Assembly (NCBI GenBank): GCA_012295275.1
Contig: CM022669.1
Location: 5,502,368 to 5,557,367, forward strand
Reading direction: 5' to 3'
Length of the DNA stretch: 55,000 nt
Source: Chrysomallon squamiferum
Taxonomy: Eukaryota; Mollusca; Gastropoda; Neomphalida; Peltospiridae
The position numbers and the translations under genes are program-made. The stretch's first letter is position 1. Each line of letters begins with the position of its first letter. This document shows, piece by piece, positions 10,582 through 22,525 of the stretch. The notes beneath the pieces were generated by a model. It searched no databases. It was not told the DNA's origin and saw nothing but the letters and a program-made list of their open reading frames with translations.

Positions 10582-10731
10582 TTATCGTCTCTGCAATCTC
10601 ACAATACTCGAATCAGTATTTGCGCGAACACGGAAGTGACGTAAGAACAGGCGTATCTGATTTATTTTGTGCAATAAGTTGTTTGATCGTCTTTGTGTCA
10701 GAGGCCATTACTTCGTCATAAGGAGGAGGAG
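10582..10731 (-). pseudogene. Arrestin exon 7 relic after copy 2
   Basis: The acceptor is kept and the start reads Pro-Pro-Pro-Tyr-Asp-Glu-Val-Met, so a PPxY motif is intact. A short internal deletion relative to the other copies shifts the frame and ends it at a TGA about 17 codons early. Exon 6 is missing from this unit. Confidence 0.7.
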
Positions 10732-11012
10732 CTGTGGATGTAGAAAATAAACAAATAAATTAATTTTATATTCCTTTTAATAATATCAAACAACAACTGG
10801 GGAAGCCAGTTATTGAAAGAGTAAAGATACAATTTAAGATTAACAGAAACTGTTTCTTTCTATTATTATTATTTTTTATTCGTTCTTTCTTTGTTATTTG
10901 CTGGTTTGTACACGTGTCATTAAATTCTTATTTCAGTTTGCTCCCCATTACTGAGTCCCTGCGAAACAAAACTAAACACTTCAGAGGTCGATAATTTACA
11001 ACTGAGAGTTAC

Positions 11013-11130
11013 CTTGTACTTGTAAATTTTTGACAGTTTCTATGACAACGGAACCCGTAACCTCTCCGCCAGCGAGACAAGGTGACAAAACATTGTCGAT
11101 AAAAATCTCAAAACTTGACAACTTTCCCAT
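11013..11130 (-). pseudogene. Arrestin exon 1 relic, unit 3
   Basis: An open 118-nt copy from ATG to a GTAACT donor, phase 1, very like the unit 2 relic. The upstream 5' UTR donor seen in unit 2 is mutated here (CAG|TTAAGT). Confidence 0.75.
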
Positions 11131-11529
11131 TTTCAGAATCAAACGATCTCCCTTCTCTTCTGTCTTCTTTGAATAAAAATCGATAAAAATAACTGAAGAA
11201 GAAAAAAGAAAGAAAGAAAGAAAGAAAGAAAAACAATGTGTTTATATTGATTAGGAGATTGTATCGCTGAAACGTTTATGTTAGAAGTTTAACTTAACTG
11301 TAGTCGGGTGTTTTCTTTCCTCTTACAAACCTGTAGGAAAAAACCGAAGACAGGTAGGTTTATTCAATTCTGGGAATAACTTTATTTTCGTTTACGTAAT
11401 ATTACTGATTTGGTCTCTTAATTTGGCAATTTCAGTATGCTTGAACGCAACAATAAAATAAAATAAGAAAATAAAAATAAATAAATGAAGAGGTAAATGT
11501 CTGTGCTTCATCTTTCCAATTTTATAACA

Positions 11530-12077
11530 AAAAAAAATAAATAATAATAATAATAATAATAGTAATAGTAATAGTAATAATAGTAACAGTAGTATTAATA
11601 GTAGTAATAGACGCAGACATAGAGATAGTAATAGTAGTACTAGTAATAGTGGCGGTGGTTTTAATAGCAGTAATAGTAGCAGTAGTAGCAACAGTAGGAG
11701 CAATATTAATTGCAGCAACACAGTAGTAATAGTGGAAGTAGTAGTAGTTCTAGTAGTAAAAGTAGTAGCAGTGGGAGTAGCAAAAGTAGTAGCAGTGGTA
11801 GTAGCAAACGTAGTTGTAGTACTTGTACTAGTAGTGACAATAGTATTATCAGCGCTAGTAGAAACACTAGCAAACGTAGTAGAAATAGTAGTAGTTGTAG
11901 TAGTAGTTGAATGGTTGATTATTTATTTTACCTGTCCATGTTTTGTATTGTTTCTGTTACAGTTGACACCACTTTGTGATTCGTCAATCATGCTGAGAAC
12001 TTTGGTATGAATTTATAAGATTAATAATATTAATATTAATATTAATAACAATAATATTAACAGTAGTATTAATATTG

Positions 12078-12123
<46 letters not shown>

Positions 12124-12450
12124 TAACAGTAGTATTAATAGTAGTAGTAGACGTAGACCTAGTAATAGTAGTAGTTGTAAGAATATTGGTGGTTGTGACA
12201 GCAGTAGTAGTAATAGCAGTGGTGATAGTACTAGAAGTAATGGTAGTAGTAACGGTTGTAGTAGTGGCTGATATGATGATAGTAGTATTAATAGCACTAG
12301 TTGTAATAGTTTTAATAGTAGTAGTAGCAGAAGCAATAGTAGCAGAAGTAGTAGTAACAGCAGCAATAGTACTAGTAACACTATTAATAACAGTTGTAGT
12401 GGTAGCTGAAGTAGCAGAAGTAGCAGTAGTATTAGCAGCAGAAGTAGTAT
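11530..12450. repeat. (AGT)n/(AAT)n intron of copy 3
   Basis: Imperfect trinucleotide tracts on both sides of the mini-exon at 11963-12004. The tract runs straight into TTTATT repeats and the main-exon acceptor; the block with the second mini-exon is deleted. Confidence 0.85.
11963..12004 (+). CDS. Predicted start-codon mini-exon, copy 3
   Basis: Flanked by TCTGTTACAG and a GTATGA donor. ATG at 11990 encodes Met-Leu-Arg-Thr-Leu and joins the main exon at 12533 in phase 0. Confidence 0.7.
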
Positions 12451-12532
12451 TTATTTATTTATTTATTTATTTATACGTTTATTTATTATTATTATTGATA
12501 TCATTATTATAAGTTTTTTTTTTTTTTTTCAG

Positions 12533-13759
12533 AATGGAGTATGGAAAATGTTCAGGCTTTGCATGTTTCTGATCATTGTGTGGTGTATCAGCTACAGATA
12601 CATGCTAAGATCGTCTAGTAAAAGTGTCCTTAAAGTGACGTCAGATCGACAGACAGATTTAAAAACTGCTCTGGACGGTTGGAAACTTGACAGCGTAGCT
12701 GCTGCTAGAAGTGAACTCCACACCAACATTCGCAAGGGAGGTAACTCTTTCACCAGACAGGTCACGAAAGCGGTAACGCCTAAGCGACAGAAATATTTGT
12801 TCTACCTGTGTGGTGGGAAATTACTTGGTTGCGGTGGTTGGGCGGATCGCTTGAAAGGAATCATCATAACATACCTGATGTCGCAGGTCACCAACAGAAC
12901 GTTTGGCATCAGTGTGACGCATCCGTCATGTGACCTAACTCGTTACCTAAGACCCAATCGCGTCGATTGGAACATCACGATTTCAGACGACACTTTGAAA
13001 CGGTACAACAACAGCGTGGTTTATCAAAGAATGACTGACAGTAGAGAGTTTTATCACGCTGTACAGACAATGAATTTCGAAGAGTTCTTTCAGAAAGACA
13101 TAGAATATTTCCAAGCGAATATGGACTATGTGACATTGTTTAAAAACAATTCTCGTTACTGGGCTCACACTTCGTGGATGAGGAACCTGACTAGAAGCAA
13201 AATTTACAGAAAACTGTTTGACGAGCTGTTTTCTCTCGCTCCTGATCTCCAGGCTGAACTGTCCGTGCTGATGAAGAAGGCCAAACCCACTGATTCGCAT
13301 CAACTCGTTTGCTCTCAGATCAGAATGGGACGCAATCCATCCAACCCGCACGATTCCCTCCTCAGTACTGAACGGTTGGTCGATGTTCCTAAAATTTGGC
13401 AGTTTTTAGAAAAATACAGAGATGCCACAAAATACAGGATCTACGTCACTTCCGATTCCGAAGACATACGGAAAGAAGCACGTTCTCGTTTTGGAAGCAT
13501 TCTGGTAGAAAACGAGGGCCCGTCGGTCCACATCGACAGATTCACAGACAGCAATAACGTGTGCGCCGGAATGAGGAAAGTAATCCTTGATCAGCAGATT
13601 TTAGCGCAGTGTGACGTGTTTCTGCTGACAAAAAGCGGCCTGGGACGCACGTCTGCCTATTTGAGACAGAAAGAGACAGGCCTCTTTTGTCTGGTGATGC
13701 ATAATATAGTCAAATGTTACCCAGACTCACTCAAAGAACTGTACAATGTTTATGGTTAG
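12533..13759 (+). CDS. Fucosyltransferase-like type II membrane protein, copy 3
   Basis: Main exon after a long T tract and CAG. The internal Met at 12548 gives 403 aa; with the mini-exon it is 413 aa. The anchor is MFRLCMFLIIVWCISYRYML. Motifs CGGWADRLKG, QIRMGR, YVTSDSE and LTKSGLGRT are all present. The stem is one residue shorter than in copies 2 and 5-7 (HTNIRKGG). It differs from copy 4 at about ten residues, mostly in the stem and mid region. Only a single 3' minisatellite unit is present. A predicted 5' UTR donor lies at 11353/11354 and a polyadenylation signal at 13973-13978. Function is inferred from motifs. Confidence 0.85.
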   Translation, partial: NGVWKMFRLCMFLIIVWCISYRYMLRSSSKSVLKVTSDRQTDLKTALDGWKLDSVAAARSELHTNIRKGGNSFTRQVTKAVTPKRQKYLFYLCGGKLLGCGGWADRLKGIIITYLMSQVTNRTFGISVTHPSCDLTRYLRPNRVDWNITISDDTLKRYNNSVVYQRMTDSREFYHAVQTMNFEEFFQKDIEYFQANMDYVTLFKNNSRYWAHTSWMRNLTRSKIYRKLFDELFSLAPDLQAELSVLMKKAKPTDSHQLVCSQIRMGRNPSNPHDSLLSTERLVDVPKIWQFLEKYRDATKYRIYVTSDSEDIRKEARSRFGSILVENEGPSVHIDRFTDSNNVCAGMRKVILDQQILAQCDVFLLTKSGLGRTSAYLRQKETGLFCLVMHNIVKCYPDSLKELYNVYG

Positions 13760-14044
13760 ATAAAACTTCAAAATAATGTATTTCACTCGAAGAACTCTGT
13801 GAGGTTTCCACGTATTCAGGCACACATGACAAGAAACAAAAATGTGATCTGCTAGAAAACGAAAAGAAAATGAATGGTAATTATGTAACTGACATTGTAT
13901 ATCTGCTGGACAGATTAAATAACAAAAAATTTACATTTTATTATATTTTAATCAGTTCTCGAGAATATCACAAATAAATGTGTTAACTTATTTTTTAATT
14001 CTTCGTTCTTTCTTTATCTTCAGCCATCTCTTTTCTTCATGTCA

Positions 14045-14211
14045 TTATCTTCTCTGCAATCTCAAAATACTCGAATCCGTATTTGCGCGAACACGAAGTT
14101 GCGCATAGTCCGGAAGTGACGTAAGATCAGGCGTTTCTGATTTATTTTGTGCAATAAGTTGTTTGATCGTCTTTCTATCAGAAGCCATTACTTCGTCATA
14201 AGTAGGAGGAG
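14045..14211 (-). pseudogene. Arrestin exon 7 relic after copy 3
   Basis: A 167-nt exon with intact acceptor, intact frame, PPTYDEVMAS and the ancestral stop. Followed on the plus strand by an exon 6 relic. Called a relic because exons 2-5 are absent and exon 1 of this unit is internally deleted. Confidence 0.75.
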
Positions 14212-14717
14212 CTGTGGATGTAGAAAATAAACAAATAAATTAATTTTATATTCCTTTTAATAATACCAAACAACAACTGGGGAAGCCAGTTATTGAAGGA
14301 TTAAAGATACAATTTAATATTAACAGAAAATGTTTAATTTTATTATTATTATTATTTATTCTTTCTTTCTTTGTTATTTGCTGGTTTTGTTTTGTTTTTA
14401 TAACATTTATATTTTGTAATATAATGTGAAAACATTACAACTACGTTTCTTAACTTAAAAAAACAAACAAAAAACAACAATAGTCTTAAATTCCAAAAAA
14501 AAAAAAAAAAAAAGAACAACCAACAAACAATGATAACAACACCGCACCTAATAACCCAAAATAAAAACAAAAAAACTATAATGAATAAATGTTTAATGAA
14601 AAAACATAGGTAAATACAACAAAATGGTGAAGAACAAAGATAGAAGTAAAAACGTATGTGTATATTACGTATGTGTAAACTGAAATAACTGAATGATAAA
14701 TAGAAGCATACGCATAC

Positions 14718-14856
14718 TAATCCAGTGATGATCTATAGGCAAACTTCTGGCTAGTGCTGTGATTAGCGAACCACGTCTTAAAGGCACAGTGCCGATGGTA
14801 ATGTCGACAGCTACGTGAAGTCGTTTTAGCGATATTCTTCCAGGTTTTATCTTCAG
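14718..14856 (-). pseudogene. Arrestin exon 6 relic, gap 3
   Basis: A 139-nt copy of arrestin exon 6 encoding LKRLHVAVDITIGTVPLR, with acceptor (TCACAG) and GTATGC donor intact and no stop in frame. The nearest upstream arrestin sequence is the truncated exon 1 at 15437-15483. Confidence 0.75.
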
Positions 14857-15186
14857 CTGTGAAGAAATATATATCGTTTTTAAACAGTGCAATGACAGTT
14901 AGCGTGTAAAATTACTTGTATGTTAAAGTAGAAATGTTGGAAATAATCTGTGTGCGCGCGGTGTGTTTGTTTATGAAAATGTGTGAGTGTCTCAGTGTGT
15001 GACTAGTTGGCTGACTAGCATCGTGAATTGTGAATAATTGATTTGTTGAAAGGAAATGAAATTCAGTGTGTTAAAAGAGTGGATGAATATTTCTCTGATC
15101 AATTTGTAACTTACGTTTGTGCGCTTGCGACAGATGGTGAAAAACATACATATACAACTAGTGTAGTAATAGTAGCTGTAGTAATA

Positions 15187-15300
15187 TGTCGTAGTTCTCT
15201 TTTCTGCTCACCGAAAGTCAGCCTACACTCATGTGTTCGCTTACGACGTTTCGACTGCAGTTCTGTTTTCAGGTAGGTCATTAATCTACGAATCAAATGA
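15187..15300. repeat. Shared about 100-bp block, unit 4
   Basis: Homologous to 2693-2790. This version and the one in unit 7 share extra differences, for example ACCGAAAGTCAG where others have ACCACACAGTCAG. Confidence 0.6.
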
Positions 15301-15436
15301 AAACAGACGTCATAAATCTGCGGTGTAATGTGTACACGTGTCATTACATTCTCATTTCAGTTTGCTCGCCTTTGCTGAGTCGCTGCGAAACAAAACTAAA
15401 CACTTCAGAGGTCGATAATTGACAGCTGAGACATAC

Positions 15437-15483
15437 CTTGTACTTGTAAATACTTGTAAATCAAAACATGACAACTTTCCCAT
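15437..15483 (-). pseudogene. Arrestin exon 1 relic, 71-bp deletion, unit 4
   Basis: Only the first codons (MGKLSCF) and the last codons before the donor remain. The middle 71 bp are gone at a junction inside repeated ACTTGTAAAT. The same deletion is found in unit 7. Confidence 0.75.
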
Positions 15484-15874
15484 TTTCAGAATCAAATAAT
15501 CTCCTTTCTCTTCTATCTTAATTCAATCAAAAATCGGTAAAAATAATTGAAGAAGAAAGAAAGAAAGAAAAACAATGTGTTCATATTGATTAGGAGACTG
15601 TATCGCTGAAACGTTTATGTTAGAAGTTAAACTTACCTAAAGTCGGGTGATTCAATGTTTTCTTTCCTGTTACACACCTGTAGGAAAAAACGAAGACAGG
15701 TAGGTTTATTCAATTCTGTGAATAATTTTATTTTCGTTTACCTAATATTACTGATTTGTGCTCTTTCTTTGATCATTTCAGTATGCTTGAACGCAACAAT
15801 AAAATAAAATAAGAAAATAAAAATAAATAAATTAAGAGGTAAATGTCTGTGCTTCATCTTTCCAATTTAATAAT

Positions 15875-16720
15875 AATAAAAAAAATAATAATAATAATAG
15901 TAACAGTAATAATAGTAACAGTAGTATTAATAGTAGTAAAAGTAGCAGTAGTAGCAACAGTAGGAGCAATATTAATTGCAGCAACACAGTAGTAATAGTG
16001 GAAGTAGTAGTATTTGTAGTAGTAAAAGTAGTAGCAGTCGTAGTAGCAAAAGTAGTAGCAGTGGTAGTAGAAAACGTAGTGGTAGCACTTGTACTAGTAG
16101 TGACAATAGTAGAATCAGCACTAGTAGAAACACTAGCAAACGTAGTAGAAATAGTAGTAGTTGTAGTAGTAGTTGAATGGTTGATTATTTATCTTACTAG
16201 TCCATGTTTTGTATTGTTTCTGTTATAGTTGACACCAGTTTGTGATTCGTCAATCATGCTGAGAACTTTGGTATGAATTTATAAGATTAATAATATTAAT
16301 ATTAATATTAATAATAATAATAATCATATTAACAGTAGTATTAATATTAATAATAATAATATTAATAATAATAATAATAATAAAAATAATAATAATAACA
16401 TTAGTATTAATAGTAGTAGTAGACGTAGACCTAGTAACAGTAGTAGTTGTAAGAATATTGGTGGTTGTGACAGCAGTAGTAGTAATAGCAGTGGTGATAG
16501 TACTAGAAGTAATGGTAGTAGTAACGGTTGTAGTAGTGGCTGATATGATGAGAGTAGTATTAATAGCACTAGTTCTAATAGTTTTAATAGTAGTAGTAGC
16601 AGAACCAATAGTAGCAGAAGTAGTAGTAACAGCAGCAATAGTACTAGTAACACTATTAATAACAGTTGTAGTGGTAGCTGAAGTAGCAGAAGTAGCAGTA
16701 GTATTAGCAGCAGAAGTAGT
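15875..16720. repeat. (AGT)n/(AAT)n intron of copy 4
   Basis: Imperfect trinucleotide tracts around the mini-exon at 16229-16270, closely matching the intron of copy 3. Confidence 0.85.
16229..16270 (+). CDS. Predicted start-codon mini-exon, copy 4
   Basis: The acceptor is TCTGTTATAG (TAG rather than CAG) and the donor GTATGA. ATG at 16256 encodes Met-Leu-Arg-Thr-Leu, in phase with the main exon at 16802. Confidence 0.7.
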
Positions 16721-16801
16721 ATTTATTTATTTATTTATTTATACGTTTATTTATTATTATTATTGATACCATTATTATAAGGTTTTTTTTTTTTTTTTCA
16801 G

Positions 16802-18028
16802 AATGGAGTATGGAAAATGTTCAGGCTTTGCATGTTTCTGATCATTGTGTGGTGTATCAGCTACAGATACATGCTAAGATCGTCTAGTAAAAGTGTCCTT
16901 AAAGTGACCTCAGATCGACGGACAGATTTTATAACTCCTCTGGACGGTTGGAAACTTGACAGCGTAGCTGCTGCTAGAAGTGAACTCCACACCAACATTC
17001 GCAAGGGAGGTAACTCTTCCACCAGACAGGTCACGAAAGCGGTAACGCCTAAGCGACAGAAATATTTGTTCTACCTGTGTGGTGGGAAATTACTTGGTTG
17101 CGGTGGTTGGGCGGATCGCTTGAAAGGAATCATCATAACATACCTGATGTCGCAGGTCACCAACAGAACATTTGGCATCAGTGTGACGCATCCGTCATGT
17201 GACCTAACTCGTTACCTAAGACCCAATCGCGTCGATTGGAACATCACGATTTCAGACGACACTTTGAAACGGTACAACAACAGCGTGGTTTATCAAAGAA
17301 TGACTGACAGTAGACAGTTTTATCACGCTGTACAGACAATGAATTTCGAAGAGTTCTTTCAGAAAGACATAGAATATTTCCAAGCGAATATGGACTATGT
17401 GACATTGTTTAAAAACAATTATCGTTACTGGGCTCACACTTCGTGGATGAGGAACCTGACTAGAAGCAAAATTTACAGAAAACTGTTTGACGAGCTGTTT
17501 TCTCTCGCTCCTGATCTCCAGGCTGAACTGTCCGCGCTGATGAAGAAGGCCAAACCCACTGATTCGCATCAACTCGTTTGCTCTCAGATCAGAATGGGAC
17601 GCAATCCATCCAACCCGCACGATTCCCTCCTCAGTACTGAACGGTTGGTCGATGTTCCTAAAATTTGGCAGTTTTTAGAAAAATACAGAGATGCCGCAAA
17701 ATACAGGATCTACGTCACTTCCGATTCCGAAGACATACGGAAAGAAGCACGTTCTCGTTTTGGAAGCATTCTGGTAGAAAACGAGGGCCCGTCGGTTCAC
17801 ATCGACAGATTCACAGACAGCAAGAACGTTTGCGCCGGCATGAGGAAAGTAATCCTTGATCAGCAGATTTTGGCGCAGTGTGACGTGTTTCTGCTGACAA
17901 AAAGCGGCCTGGGACGCACGTCTGCCTATTTGAGACAGAAAGAGACAGGCCTCTTTTGTCTGGTGATGCATAATATAGTCAAATGTTACCCAGACTCACT
18001 CAAAGAACTGTATAATGTTTATGGTTAG
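16802..18028 (+). CDS. Fucosyltransferase-like type II membrane protein, copy 4
   Basis: Main exon. The internal Met at 16817 gives 403 aa; with the mini-exon it is 413 aa. It is the closest relative of copy 3 and shares its short stem, but carries the DFIT stem variant of copies 2 and 7, so the N-terminal part looks mosaic. Anchor and the four catalytic-region motifs are intact. A predicted 5' UTR donor lies at 15699/15700 and a polyadenylation signal at 18242-18247. One minisatellite unit only. Confidence 0.85.
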   Translation, partial: NGVWKMFRLCMFLIIVWCISYRYMLRSSSKSVLKVTSDRRTDFITPLDGWKLDSVAAARSELHTNIRKGGNSSTRQVTKAVTPKRQKYLFYLCGGKLLGCGGWADRLKGIIITYLMSQVTNRTFGISVTHPSCDLTRYLRPNRVDWNITISDDTLKRYNNSVVYQRMTDSRQFYHAVQTMNFEEFFQKDIEYFQANMDYVTLFKNNYRYWAHTSWMRNLTRSKIYRKLFDELFSLAPDLQAELSALMKKAKPTDSHQLVCSQIRMGRNPSNPHDSLLSTERLVDVPKIWQFLEKYRDAAKYRIYVTSDSEDIRKEARSRFGSILVENEGPSVHIDRFTDSKNVCAGMRKVILDQQILAQCDVFLLTKSGLGRTSAYLRQKETGLFCLVMHNIVKCYPDSLKELYNVYG

Positions 18029-18313
18029 ATAAAACTTCAAAATAATGTATTTCACTCGAAGAACTCTGTGAGGTTTCCATGTATTCAGGCACACATGACA
18101 AGAAACAAAAATGTGATCTGCTAGAAAACGAAAAGAAAATGAATGGTAATTATGTAACTGACATTGTATATCTGCTGGACAGATTAAATAACAAAAAATT
18201 TACATTTTATTATATTTTAATCAGTTCTCGAGAATATCACAAATAAATGTGTTAACTTATTTTTTAATTCTTCGTTGTTCCTTTATCTTCAGCCATCTCT
18301 TTTCTTCATGTCA

Positions 18314-18480
18314 TTATCTTCTCTGCAATCTCAAAATACTCGAATCCGTATTTGCGCGAACACGAAGTTGCGCATAGTCCGGAAGTGACGTAAGATCAGG
18401 CGTTTCTGATTTATTTTGTGCAATAAGTTGTTTGATCGTCTTTCTATCAGAGGCCATTACTTCGTCATAAGTAGGAGGAG
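18314..18480 (-). pseudogene. Arrestin exon 7 relic after copy 4
   Basis: A 167-nt exon, fully open, with PPTYDEVMAS, an intact acceptor and the ancestral stop. In this gap the intervening exon 6 has lost its acceptor, while exon 1 of the next unit (21002-21119) is open. Exon 1 to exon 7 splicing would be in frame and give about 94 residues. Confidence 0.7.
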
Positions 18481-18950
18481 CTGTGGATGTAGAAAATAAA
18501 CAAATAAATTAATTTTATATTCCTTTTAATAATACCAAACAACAACTGGGGAAGCCAGTTATTGAAGGATTAAAGATACAATTTAATATTAACAGAAAAT
18601 GTTTAATTTTATTATTATTATTATTTATTCTTTCTTTCTTTGTTATTTGCTGGTGTTGTTTTGTTTTTATAACATTTATATTTTGTAATATAATGTGAAA
18701 ACATAACAACTACGTTTCTTAACTTAAAAAAACAAACAAAAAACAACAATAGTCTTAAATTCTTAACCAACAAACAATGATAACAACACCGCACCTAATA
18801 ACCCAAAATAAAAAAAAATAAACTATAATGAATAAATGTTTAACGAAAAAACATAGGTAAATACAACAAAATGGTGAAGTAAAAACGTATGTGTATATTA
18901 CGTATGTGTAAACTGAAATAACTGAATGATAAATAGAAGCATACGCATAC

Positions 18951-19089
18951 TAATCCAGTGATGATCTATGGGCAAACTTCTGGCTAGTGCTGTGATTAGC
19001 GAACCACGTCTTAAAGGCACAGTGCCGATGGTAATGTCGACAGCTACATGAAGTCGTTTTAGCGATATTCTTCCAGGTTTTATCTTCAG
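18951..19089 (-). pseudogene. Arrestin exon 6 relic with lost acceptor, gap 4
   Basis: Same 139-nt exon as in gaps 3, 5 and 6, but the acceptor CACAG has become CACGG, so it should be skipped. Confidence 0.7.
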
Positions 19090-20039
19090 CCGTGAAAAAA
19101 TATATATCGTTTTTAAACAGTGCAATGACAGTTAGCGTGTAAAATTACTTGAATGTTAATGTAGAAATGTTGGAAATACTCTGTGTTCGCGCGGTGTGTT
19201 TTTTTATGAAAATGTGTGATGGGTCAGTGTGTGACTAGTTGGCTGACTAGCATCGTGAATTGTGAATAATTGATTTGTTGAAAGGAAATGAAATTCAGTG
19301 TGTTAAAAGAGTGGATGAATATTTCTCTGATCAATTTGTAACTTAGGTTTGTGCGCTTGCGACAGATGGTGAAAAGAAAGAATGTAAGAAAGAAACAAAC
19401 AAACAAAAGAAGGAAGGAAGAACGTAAGAAAAAGACGAAAGAGAGCAAGAAAAAATAAATAAATAAAATATAAAAATTATGTAACATACCTAAATTATTA
19501 GTCATTTTTTATTTGGGCCGATCACTAAATCCTTATATTTCTGTCATTTCTATGTATTACTTCATCTTCTTCTTTTTCTCCTTTCCTCTCGTGGTCTGTA
19601 ATCTCCTAACTAGAACTGAACTTAAAGAAGGACAACATTCAGTCCAGTGTACGAAATAGCGTAATTACTAACAGAATGTCTCTTGCTGATTGAAATGCCT
19701 GGTTGAAACTTCTGAAAGGTGATTTGCTGCGATTGTTTGTATATCTAGGCTGATTTAATCAGCAATGACAATTACGGAAATACAGTAGATCCTCACTTTA
19801 ACAGATTAACTAGAAGCAACCTCTTAAATTGGACATATTTTATAATGATAATATTTAAATTTTATAATACAGTCACATACGAATAACCAAAACAAAATAT
19901 GACGATCGAAACTAAACAATTAATGGTGTATATATATTTATATGCATAGCCGTAACTACATTGAGGTAAATGAGGCAAATGCTTCAAACCGAAATTGAAA
20001 TTTGTTTTTATTTTATTAGTAATAGTTGTGTTGTAACTA

Positions 20040-20385
20040 TTATAGTACAAGTAGTAGTAGTAATAATAGTAATAATAACAGTAGTAGAGAAAGTAGTATT
20101 AGTGATAATTGTAGTAAAAGTAATAATAGAGGTAGTAATGGTGGTGATAGGAGTAGTAGTAGTACTAATAACAATAGTAGTAATTGTTGAATTAGTGGTT
20201 GTAGTAATACTAACTGTAGTAGTTGTAGTAATATTAGAAGTGTCAGTAATAGTGTAGTAATAGTAGCTGTAGTAATATGTCGTAGTTCTCTTGGCTGCTC
20301 ACCACAAAGTCAGTCTACACTCATGTGTTCGTTTACGACTTTTCGACTGCAGTTCTGTTTTCAAGTAGGTCATTAATCTACGAAT
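20040..20385. repeat. (AGT)n tract and shared block, unit 5
   Basis: A trinucleotide tract (20040-20270) followed by the shared block at 20279-20385. Another AGT tract lies at 20650-20810 after a TTC repeat. All correspond to arrestin intron 1 sequence by order and similarity. Confidence 0.7.
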
Positions 20386-21001
20386 AAAATGAACACAGCT
20401 GTCATAAATCTGCTTCGTAATGTGTACACGTGTCATTACATTCTCATTTCAAGGAGAATAAAGTGCAATTCTGGCTGTTTATGATCTTCAAATATTTTTA
20501 ACTTAAAGGTCATGTAGAACTAGGAGTAGGGGTAGGACCGATTTATAGAGATCTCGGTGAAAATTTGATTTTTGTTTTGTTTTGTTTGTTTGATTCTTCT
20601 TCGTCTTCTTCTTCTTCTTCTTCTTCGTCTTATTACTATGATTATTATTATTAATTGTAGTAGTAGTAATAGCAGCAGCAATAGCCGTAGTAGTAGTAGC
20701 AATAGTAGTAACAGTAATAGTAGTGGTAGAAGTGGCAATAGTAAAAATAGTAATGGTTGTAATAGTAGCAGTAGTAATAGCAGTAGTATTAGTAGTAATA
20801 ATATGATGATGATGACAGCAAAATTAGTTTGAAAAGTATAGTTTTTACAAGTTCATTCACATACCTATATATGACGTTAAACACATCTAACCCTTCCCTC
20901 GTTTAATATTTATTAACCTCTTCAGTTTGCTCCCCTTTATTGAGTGACTGCGAAACAAAATTAAAAACTTCAGAGGTCGATAATTTACAACTGAGAGTTA
21001 C

Positions 21002-21119
21002 CTTGTACTTGTACATTTTTGACAGTTTCTATGACAACGGAACCCGTAACCTCTCCGCCATCGAGACGAGGTGACCCAGCATTGTCGATAAAAATCTCAA
21101 AACCTGACAACTTTCCCAT
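21002..21119 (-). pseudogene. Arrestin exon 1 relic, unit 5
   Basis: An open 118-nt copy from ATG to a GTAACT donor, phase 1 (MGKLSGFEIFIDNAGS at the start). A possible minus-strand 5' UTR donor (GTAAGT) is also kept upstream near 21280. Confidence 0.75.
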
Positions 21120-21518
21120 TTTCAGAATCAAACGATCTCCCTTCTCTTCTGTCTTCTTTGAATAAAAATAGACAAAAATAATTGTAGAAGAAAAAGAAAA
21201 AAAGAATGAAAGAAAGAAAAACAATGTGTTCATATTGATTAGGAGACTGTATCGCTGAAACGTTTATGTTAGAAGTTTAACTTACCTGAAGTCAGGTGAC
21301 TCAGTGTTTTCTTTCCTGTTACACACGTGTAGGCAAAAACGAAGACAGGTAGGTTTATTCAGTTCTGTGAATAATTTTATTTTCGTTTACGTAATATTAT
21401 TGATTAGGTCTCTTTGATAATTTTAGTATGCTTGAACGCAACAATAAAATAAAATAAGAAAATAAAAATAAATAAATAAATTAAGAGGTAAATGTCTCTG
21501 CTTCTTCATCTTTCCAAT

Positions 21519-21519
<1 letters not shown>

Positions 21520-21584
<65 letters not shown>

Positions 21585-22480
21585 ATAATAGTAGCAGTAA
21601 TATTAATAGTAGTAATAGACGCAGATATAGAGATAGTAATAGTAGTAGTGGTAAAAGTGGCGGTGGTTTTAATAGCAGTAATAGTAGGAGCAATATTAAT
21701 ATCAGCAACACACAGTAGTAATAGTGGAAGTAGTAGTAGAGGTAGTAGTAAAAGTAGTAGGAGTGGTAGTAGTAAAAGTAGTAGGAGTGGTAGTAGCAAA
21801 CGTAGTGGTAGTACTTGTACTAGTAGTGACAATAGTAGTAGCAGCACTAGTAGAAACACTAGCAAACGTAGTAGAAATAGTAGTAGTTGTAGTAGTAGTT
21901 GAATGGTTGATTATTTATTTTGCCTGTCCATGTTTTGTATTGTTTCTGTTACAGTTGACACCAGTTTGTGATTCGTCAATCATGCTGAGAACTTTGGTAA
22001 AAATTTATAATAATAATAATATTAATAATAATATTAAATATAATAATAACAATATTAATAATAGTAAAATTAATAATAATGATAATAATAATAATAAAAA
22101 TAACAGTACTATTAATAGTATTAGTAGACGTAGACCTAGTAATAGTAGTAGCTGCAATAATGTTGCTCGTTGTGACAGCAGTAATAGTAGCAGTAGTAGC
22201 AGAAGCAGTAGTGTAGCACTAGAAGTAATGGTAGTAGTAACGGTTGTAGTAGTGGCTGATATGATGATAGTGGAATTAATAGTACTAGTTGTAACAGTTT
22301 TATTATTAGTAGTAGCAGCAGCAACACTAGTAGTACAATATTAATAACAGTTGTAGTGGTAGCTGAAGTAGCAGTAGTATTAGCAGCAGAAGTAGTGGAA
22401 TGCTAGTAATAGTAGCTATAGTAGTAGTAGTAGTAGCAGCAGTAGCAAACATTGTGATAGTAGTAGTTGTAGTAGTAGTT
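21520..22480. repeat. (AGT)n/(AAT)n intron of copy 5
   Basis: Imperfect trinucleotide tracts around the mini-exon at 21955-21996, ending shortly before the second mini-exon at 22526. Confidence 0.85.
21955..21996 (+). CDS. Predicted start-codon mini-exon, copy 5
   Basis: Flanked by TCTGTTACAG and a GTAAAA donor. ATG at 21982 encodes Met-Leu-Arg-Thr-Leu in phase 0. Confidence 0.7.
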
Positions 22481-22525
22481 GAATATCTGATTATCTATTT
22501 TACTTGTCTGTGTTTTGTTTTGTAG

